DNA of 64,000 nt from Pogonophryne albipinna (lineage: Eukaryota > Chordata > Actinopteri > Perciformes > Artedidraconidae): positions 4,149,208 to 4,213,207 of the forward strand of contig CM053253.1 of the NCBI GenBank assembly GCA_028583405.1. Direction: 5' to 3'. This document shows, piece after piece, positions 55,641-64,000 of the stretch (position 1 is its first letter; each line of letters opens with the position of its first letter). A model generated the notes under the pieces. That model was given only the letters and a program-made list of their open reading frames with translations. It did no database searches and was not told where the DNA came from. Made by a program: the position numbers and the translations under genes.

Positions 55641-56145
55641 TTTATTATTAAAACACCAACAGCAGCTTCTCATGAATCATTCATGTCAAATCTACAATAC
55701 AATCATAAAACACCAGCAGCATAACACACATCTATAACATAAGAAAATAACAAACATCAATGCGACTCTCTTAATGAACACATTGACGCACCTCCATTTT
55801 GTTTTTCATTCATCAGTCGAGAAAATTGAATATTTAGTGGTTATTGAATTTAATCCTTTTTTCATCAAATTGACTATACAGGAAGTCAAAGAAGTCCCTG
55901 TAACATAACATTGTTTTTTTATTTGGGATTACAGTTTTGAAGCCTCGAGTTTGGTATTTGTGCCGTCGATATCTTGGTTTTTGTTGACCTATTGGTTTTT
56001 TGGGAACCAGTAATGACAGAGGGTTGAGCTAAGTACTATTACACTCTGAACAAGACACATTTAAGTGACCAAAATGTTCAAATGAACTTCAACAACGGAA
56101 ATTCAATTATCCTTTGAAAGGTTTGAAGTTGTAAAATGAAAACCT

Positions 56146-56417
56146 GGACCCCCCCCTTATCCCCTGAATCTCCTCCTAGAGCACCTTGTGTTCTTTGTAA
56201 CCAAATCTCTCTCAGAGGGGCGTGGGGAGGGGCTCCTTATTTTCATCTAAAGTAACAGACAGAGATTCAGCACTTTGGAAACAGGGCTGAAACAGAGGGG
56301 ATTATGGGTAATGCTGCAATGATCCGTTTGGTGTTTGGAGCCAATCAGAGACAGGCTCTGTATATATCTGAGTCCTATAATATATAGATGAAAAACAGTA
56401 TAATAGGGGACCTTTAA
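56146..56417. mobile_element. Family 2 MITE, 5'-truncated copy without array
   Basis: Matches the body and 3' end of the two array-bearing copies, from CCCTGAATCTCCTCCTAGAG to ATAGGGGACCTTTAA. The 5' terminus and minisatellite are absent. Confidence 0.85.
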
Positions 56418-57116
56418 AGTCACTTTTGCATCCTCTGTTTTGCTCTAAATGTTGCCAAAATTGCCCAAATTAACATCGTGCTGCATTGAAGAAGACTTGA
56501 AAGTAACAATCGAGACCATAACATATTTACTGTGACAATAAATCCTGAGAGAAGAAGGGTCATTTTATGGTGGACTTCTACACAAACAAACTTTTGTCGC
56601 CCCCTATTGGAATGTGGGGGATAAAACAATAACGATATGTATTGTGATGTTGCTTCATTATGTGAAAAACATTCTGTTATAACTCCAAATGTATAATTGT
56701 ACTATTATCATCAGACCCATGTACTTTAGTTTAAGGTACTTTACACGGTAAATAAAATAACTGTTGCTCAGTTATATAGAAAAATGTTACATATTTCCTA
56801 AGAACACATATGTCTTTGTAGAAGTAGAAGGACTGGGAAAGTTTTTCATTCATACCTTGCATGTACTTCAAGTTATCAATTCAATATGTAGTAACTTATG
56901 TCTACTTCTAATACCTAATACTTATCATATACAATTATTAAAACAACATTGTTTCCACACTAATAAAGTGGTGATGATATTCTTTACAAAAAATAATCAA
57001 AAGTATTTACCTGACAAACACTATATATTTACCTCGCCGTTCAAAGATATCTTTATGGTGAACAAGTTTCTTTAACCCCCCCTTTCTCTCACCTTTTTGT
57101 TGTTTGTCTCCCTCCC

Positions 57117-57162
57117 CTTCTTCTTCTTCTTCTTCTTCTTCTTCTTCTTCTTCTTCTTCTTC
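57117..57162. repeat. (TTC)n trinucleotide repeat
   Basis: About 15 TTC units; it gives poly-Ser, poly-Phe and poly-Glu/Arg frames. Confidence 0.95.
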
Positions 57163-57283
57163 TCTTTGTTTGAGTGTTGTGTCTTCTTCCTTTTCTCTCA
57201 TCTGTTGCTTTCTGTCGTTTTGCCTTTACGTCTATCTGCTCCTCGCCACTTCCTTTTTCTGCACACCCACCCACTCTCTCATT

Positions 57284-57286
57284 ACC

Positions 57287-57318
<32 letters not shown>

Positions 57319-57448
57319 GCACGCACACTTATTCGCACACACGTACACTTTCTATTCCCCTCATTCAAGGTTATGGGTCCCCTTTAGACTGCACGCCATG
57401 GGCTTCAACATTGGGTACTATCTTTTACATCCGCCTGTGTGTGTGAAT

Positions 57449-57537
<89 letters not shown>

Positions 57538-57541
57538 TGTG
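57284..57541. repeat. (CA)n block and (TG)n block
   Basis: CA-rich 57284-57345 and about 42 TG units at 57449-57541. Confidence 0.93.
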
Positions 57542-57607
57542 TTAAGCCATCAGCAGTGTTTCACAGTGGGGCTGTATAAACTGATTTTCCTCGTCTCTTC
57601 TCTCCAG

Positions 57608-57672
57608 CTGTCAGATGAGCAGCAGCAGGAGGAGATCCTACTGGGACTCGGTCATGGAGGCCGACCTGCCGG
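57608..57672 (+). other. Unassigned exon-like segment
   Basis: A strong acceptor (tcgtctcttctctccag) precedes CTGTCAGATGAGC. The frame CQMSSSRRRSYWDSVMEADL then PA uses G or C at nearly every third position, unlike the surrounding AT-rich DNA, then turns AT-rich after GCG. No good donor follows and no family is recognised. It could be an exon of a neighbour gene or chance. Confidence 0.2.
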
Positions 57673-57799
57673 CGTTATATGCAGTCACCATAGAAATAAA
57701 ATTAATAGAAGATACACCTCTTGTTCACGACAACACTCTTCCTCTGTGCGTGATGAGCAGATAATCACACTGTGGGGGAACTTTTAGGGCTTTGTTCAG

Positions 57800-59300
57800 A
57801 GCTGCGAGGCAACATTAGAGCTCTGCTGCTGTACTGCTGTTGTTTTCGCGCCATCTTGTTGTTGTTCTTGTGTCCTGTCGTTGATCTTTCTGTCATCTTT
57901 ACACAGTCCTGAAAGTAAAATTATACATTTAAATTCTTATGAGTTTAGGTTTTAACGTCAAAGTGACAATAGAGTTACAAAGTGCGGCAATTCATGATTA
58001 TTCTCATTATCAATTAAAGGTTGTGTACCATCTATGCAAAAGAAATTGTAAAAAACATCCATCCCAGTGTATAAATGTCTTGCTTGGTCAGTTAAAAACA
58101 CAAATATAACAGAAAAAAACTGGTTATATTAATATTTGAGAGGCTGAAACAGCACTTTAACTGCCATTTTTGTGACAGAACAAAACAAAAAAAACATCAT
58201 GGAGAATGAAACATAGAGACAACAGGAAGGATTTTACAACAAGAAAGGATAACACCATGACATTTTTTGAATGGACCTAAGACATCACATTCAATGTGTT
58301 GTGTTTCTTGTTCTGCCTTCATATCACATCAGGTTAGTATATTTGGTTGTGAATTATCAACTTTTCTCAAGAAGCCTATGCTTACACTCAACATAACAAT
58401 TATTGTTTACTTCAAACACATATATCATTATCTAACATATTAAATGACTTTCAATCAGAAAAGAAATAAAGACAGTTTAGTGGCATTGCATAATTGGAGT
58501 TTGGGGTTTTATCACGCAAGCTACAATCAGCTAGCTTTGTTATGCTAGCTACAAAAAGCTAGCTTCGTAATGCTAGCTACAAACAGCTAGCTTTGTAATG
58601 CTAGCTACATAGATAGCGTTGTTTTGCTAACAAACAGCTAGCTTTGTTATGCTAACTGAAAAGCAAAACCAACATACATTTTAACAGATAAAATATCAAC
58701 AAATTGTACATCCTTTTACATATTTGTTCAGGAATGTTTTATAAGATATTTTACCTATACTTTTTTGTAAATCCCTAAGTTTTTTCTTACATTAATCAAC
58801 ATAAAGAGAGCTCATAATGGTGGTGTAACATACCTTGTGACAAAGGTCTGCAAGTGAAACTGTGGAGGCCAATTTATAATCTACTGCATATTTTAGTTAT
58901 AGCCTACTACACATATCTAATATTAATAATTAACTATAAAGAAAAACGTTAATGAAGGTGATGAAAAACTGTCAAATGAGATGTAGTAAATTAGAAGTAT
59001 AAAGCTGAATAACATAGGAAAATACTCATGTAAAGTACAATGTGTACGTAAGTTAAGGTGCTTAGGTATATTTTGCCACTGTCCTCTCTAAACACCCTAG
59101 ATGTAAAACTCAAAAGAAGGAAATAAATGACATTTTATTTGTGCAGACTGAAAACATGAATGTTGTTGAGTAAAAGAAGCCGGGAGTCGTTTATACCCAC
59201 TGCAATTACGCCATTTGCACATTAAAATGATGCCGCGCGCCTCTCGTGTCTCTGTATCTCATTTATATTCTGATTTTTAACTGCTCTGCACTCCCTGTCT
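57800..59300. other. AT-rich intergenic DNA
   Basis: Apart from the GCTAGC repeat at 58525-58665 and an AAGTA-rich hAT-like scrap near 58975-59085, nothing is recognised. Confidence 0.55.
58525..58665. repeat. Short GCTAGC-rich tandem repeat, about five units
   Basis: Units of about 30 bp, AGCTAGCTTTGTAATGCTAG plus CTACAAAC, in slightly varied copies. Each unit contains one or two GCTAGC palindromes. Confidence 0.8.
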
Positions 59301-59329
59301 GCTCTTATCCACCGACGTTTACTTATATG

Positions 59330-59440
59330 ATTTTTCTGTATGCTGTGTAATTAGCTGCTGTGTGTGTTTTCAGTGTGGGAAGCGCAACCCAAATTTCCCT
59401 CGTGATCAATAAAGGCAGAATGACTGAATGAATGAATTCG
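59330..59440 (+). mobile_element. LINE 3' UTR fragment
   Basis: AATTTCCCTCGTGATCAATA followed by AAGGCAGAATGAATG-type tail repeats resembles the 3' end of fish LINEs. Too short to classify. Confidence 0.45.
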
Positions 59441-59610
59441 GGGAGTCTGCAGACTCAGCGCTGTTGACCTGAACGGCTCCCTGTGAGTTATTATAATTCA
59501 GCAATGTGATGGAAACAATCCACTGAAGACTCACTGCTGAAAAACTTTAATTGATCCGGTAATGACACCGGGAGCGTTTTCACTGTCGTCTGGCTGCTAA
59601 CGGGACAGGA

Positions 59611-60262
59611 GTGGGGGGAGAAATGACAGAAAATGAAAGGAGGGAATGCAAAAAAGTGGTGATGAGGGTGCTTCGGAGAAACCGACTGAACAAGAAGCTG
59701 CTAGTGTCCTTCTATCGGGCGACCATCGAGAGCGTGCTGTCATACTCCATCTCGGGGTGGTATGCAGATGCTCAGCTGCGGACAAGAAAGCCCTGCAGAG
59801 AGTGATCAGGATGGCAGAGAAAACCATCAGCTGCCCCCTGCCCTCTCTGGAACACATCTCCACCTCCCGCTGCCTCAGCAGAGCTAACAAAATGATAAAG
59901 GACAGCTCTCACCCAGGTCACAGACTGTTCTCTCTCCTGCCTTCTGGGAGGAGATACAGGAGCTTCAAGTCACGGACAAACACACTCAAAAACAGTTTCT
60001 ACCCCTGGGCCGTCAGGCTGCTCAACCACCACACATAATGCAATAACCGTAACCATCCTCACACACACACTTTTAATACACTTTATATACTATTTTTTAT
60101 ATCAATATTTTTAACTATTTATTCCCCCGTATGATTGTATGTTGTCTGTCCTATTGCCGTGTTTTTTAGTGTTATGTATTTGTTTGTATTTTTTGCACAC
60201 CGGGACAGTGTTGCACTCTGAATCTCGTTATACTCTGTGTATAATGACAATAAAAGGCTTTA
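59611..60262 (+). mobile_element. Non-LTR retrotransposon 3' fragment
   Basis: Reads LRRNRLNKKLLVSFYRATIE, then after a frame change KKALQRVIRMAEKTISCPLP, SRANKMIKDSSHPGHRLFSL and GRRYRSFKSRTNTLKNSFYP: a LINE polymerase C-terminus. Followed by a 3' UTR ending TATAATGACAATAAAAGGC. 5'-truncated and frame-broken. Confidence 0.85.
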
Positions 60263-61058
60263 ACTTTTAACTTTATAAAAAACTATAATAAAAGGAGGCA
60301 ATACCACATCTTCCTTTATAGACTTCTTCCTTTTTGTTTGAGGGCAGAATGATCTGCCTTATACAAGGTGCAATAATACTGTTTATTATTATTATATCAT
60401 AGCTTTTGTCAATTACATATTTTTATATAAAATAAACTGTATATGTAATTTCTTTGTGGCACACTGTGTTAGTGCTGTCTGGTGCCTTTCTGATTTTCAC
60501 TATATGATACAAATTTCACAATATTTGTAAAAATGTATCAATGACTTTGTTTATTTGGATTTCTTTACCTTTTATTGTCAAATACATTTCCTTAAAAACA
60601 AGTTTTTTAACTATTTTCATAAAGATGATCTTCAAAATAAAAGAGTTAATGCTTTTCACGGTGCCTTCATCATCATCACTTAATAATTACAATTTTCACA
60701 AATATTATCACAGTAGCCCATACAACGCTAGTTTCAGAATAAAAGCCCCTAGACCAGGGGTACTCAAAACTTTTTTGTTAAAGGTCCACTTGTGAATTGT
60801 ATACAAGGTCAATTTTATACAAGGTCAATGGTCCGGATTAATGCCAGTAAAGTCCCCCCCCCCCCCTAGTGGGATAAATGGCACTGTTTGTCTGTAGCCA
60901 ATGCCTTGAACCTCAGCAAAAATGGCATTAGAAGCATTAGAAAGTCAAGGTAAACTTGCGGTTAACTTGCGGTCTGCAATGCGTGTCACGCTCGCGCACA
61001 CAAGTAAATATATATGCACGTTAATTCTCACAACGCGTCAGACACAAGAAAATATACA

Positions 61059-61793
61059 TTAAAGGGGACCTATCATGCAAAATGCACTTTGTGATGTATT
61101 TTATACATAAATATGTGTCCCCGGTGCGTCAGGGAACTCACGCAGCGTCAGAAAATAAAACCCTCTCTCTTTTTCTCCGTACCCACATCTTTTAAAAACA
61201 GGGGTACAACGAGCGGATACAGGTTTGTTGCCGATATGACGTCAAATCGGAAGCGGACCCGTGTCTCTCTGAGTCCTGACTCTCCATTGCTACAGAAGTT
61301 TCCCTTACAGCTATCAGAAACAATGCCTGACGTGTTTTGGACGTAATCTCGTCTTTGTTTACATTAGCAAGCCTCGCTAACACTCAGAGCTAACCTGTAC
61401 TGGAGAGCACATGTGTTTAAAAAGCAGGAAATAAAAAAAGGAACTCACCTTGTGATAAACCCGCAAGAGTAAAAGCATTTGAACTCCATACTGTTTCAGA
61501 AATTATCTTTGATGTGGTTTAGAACAGGATGGCGTTTTATCACAACAGAATTTAACTTTATCTCCGGTAGAATTCTGATCAGGCATTAGCTCCGCCTCCT
61601 CTGTTTACGCTAAGGACCCAAAATCCGCGTTTCTCTAACAGGGCTGCAAAAGAGGGGTATGAGCAGTATGAGGCATGGCTACAATGGGTTAACTTATTTG
61701 TTTGGTATTTTAAGCAAAAAACTTCACAGACATGTTTTGTATGTTTGGCCCTACAATATATGTTTCCAATATAGCATGATAGGTCCACTTTAA
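61059..61793. mobile_element. TTAA-ended MITE, family 4 (long copy)
   Basis: 735 bp, TTAAAGGGGACCTATCATGC to GCATGATAGGTCCACTTTAA. Shares TTTAGCCATGC/GAGGCATGGCT and CGGAGC/GCTCCGCC segments with the copy at 26993. No coding capacity. Confidence 0.85.
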
Positions 61794-62231
61794 ATTACAT
61801 CAGACTCAGATTATTATTATTTTTTTAATAATGGGACACAGGGTTCGGTCCTAGGTCCGGAGTTTGAGAAGCCCTGCCCTAGACGGTAGCATGGTGAAAT
61901 ATAAGCTGTTTTACGTTTTAATATAATAAAATAATGTGTACTTGTATCTACCGAAAATGTTTGAATCAGTTATTAAATATGAAGTTCTTTCGGCAGAAAT
62001 CAACATCAAAATAAAACTTTCCAGGTTCAGTAATTAATATATATATTCGAAAATAAAAAGTATACTTTTTTTTTTGTTTGTTTAAAAGTTTATTTTCCTT
62101 AAAAGCAGAGTTGCTTATGAAACTGTATCATAACAATCCGTCCAGCATTAATAATAAGTGACCGATGCAGGAAAATAAATATATAAACATTTTAATAGAA
62201 ATAAAACAAACAGGATGCTCAATTTTTTTAA

Positions 62232-63280
<1,049 letters not shown>

Positions 63281-63286
63281 CCTGCA

Positions 63287-63680
63287 TCTCCTCCTCTTCA
63301 TCATGTTCTCCCCTTCTCCTTCACCTCCTCGTCTTCCTCTCAGCTCCATGGAGGAATCTCCTCTTCATCATGTTCTCCCCTTCTCCTTCTCGTCTTCCTC
63401 TCAGCTCCATGGAGGAATCTCCTCTTCATCATGTTCTCCCCTTCACCTCCTCGTCTTCCTCTCAGCTCCATGGAGGAATCTCCTCTTCATCATGTTCTCC
63501 CCTTCACCTCCTCGTCTTCCTCTCAGCTCCATGGAGGAATCTCCTCTTCATCATGTTCTCCCCTTCACCTCCTCGTCTTCCTCTCAGCTCCATGGAGGAA
63601 TCTCCTCTTCATCATGTTCTCCCCTTCTCCTTCACCTCCTCGTCTTCCTCTCAGCTCCATGGAGGAATCTCCTCTCCAAA
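63287..63680. repeat. 61-bp minisatellite, six copies
   Basis: Units CTCCTCTTCATCATGTTCTC through TCAGCTCCATGGAGGAAT, spaced 61 bp by the ATGGAGG landmark (63348, 63409, 63470, 63531, 63592), the last 67 bp later. 61 is not a multiple of three, so the same peptides appear in turn in all frames. Not linked to a recognisable MITE. Confidence 0.9.
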
Positions 63681-64000
63681 TTTGGCGCAGTGCGCTGAGT
63701 TCTTAGCTTCATACAGAATCTAAAGGAACAAACAGTTTAAGCGTTTATTTAGGTAAAATATGTGTTATTATTAATATAACAATCTTAACAATAATGATAA
63801 ATATAATAATAATGAAGTACTTTATATTAGCGCTGTATTTGCTGTGAAGTTTAATATATCTTGGAATAGCTCCCAAATAAAGGGATTTCAACTTTAAAAA
63901 CAATCAAACAAGACATAGAAGTACAATCTTTAATAGAAACACCCTAAGGGGGAATTAGGAATAAAACAAATTCTTTATTTTCATACATTTTATAAAAAAC

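Overview
This is nuclear DNA from a ray-finned (teleost) fish. The evidence is three spliced vertebrate genes with GT-AG introns, very many long CA/TG microsatellites, and repeats typical of fish genomes: L2-like LINEs, hAT-like and TTAA-ended MITEs, and minisatellites. Most long open frames here are artefacts of these repeats, because the repeat unit is a multiple of three or is (CA)n.

Three genes were rebuilt exon by exon, with all splice phases consistent. (1) gpr37l1, plus strand, 12154-18454: four coding exons, 510 residues, a class A orphan GPCR of the GPR37 family. (2) arl8a, minus strand, 43023 down to 33765: seven exons, 187 residues, a lysosomal ARF-like GTPase. (3) ptpn7 (HePTP-type), minus strand, 53082 down to 45737: ten coding exons, 434 residues, a KIM-containing MAP-kinase tyrosine phosphatase. 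As I recall human 1q32, GPR37L1(+) - ARL8A(-) - PTPN7(-) occur there in the same order and orientation, so this is an old conserved block. The genes share no pathway; they are neighbours by descent.

Layout. 1-12 kb: two 57-bp minisatellite arrays that belong to a MITE, a TTAA-ended MITE, long TG repeats and an L2-like LINE remnant on the minus strand. 12-20.4 kb: gpr37l1 with a decayed duplicate of part of exon 1 in intron 1, a 37-bp minisatellite inside a MITE in intron 2, and a long 3' UTR. 20.4-33.7 kb: intergenic, with a solo LTR, a hAT-like element carrying a nested MITE, and CA repeats. 33.8-43.0 kb: arl8a, whose introns hold a second 37-bp minisatellite MITE, a LINE fragment, hAT-like MITEs and a perfect hairpin. 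43.4-45.7 kb: hAT-like elements. 45.7-53.1 kb: ptpn7, with microsatellites pressed against several splice sites. 53.1-64 kb: repeats, a LINE fragment, one unassigned exon-like segment and a 61-bp minisatellite.

The most unusual signal is that MITEs seed minisatellites. In one TTAA-ended family the repeat unit is the terminal 57 bp of the element itself, terminus included, amplified about 21 times, while another copy 50 kb away has a single diverged unit. In a second family two copies carry 37-bp arrays at the same internal place. Other points of note are microsatellites at splice sites of arl8a and ptpn7, an acidic insertion in the ptpn7 catalytic domain, and Ala in place of Asp in the D/ERY-equivalent motif of gpr37l1.
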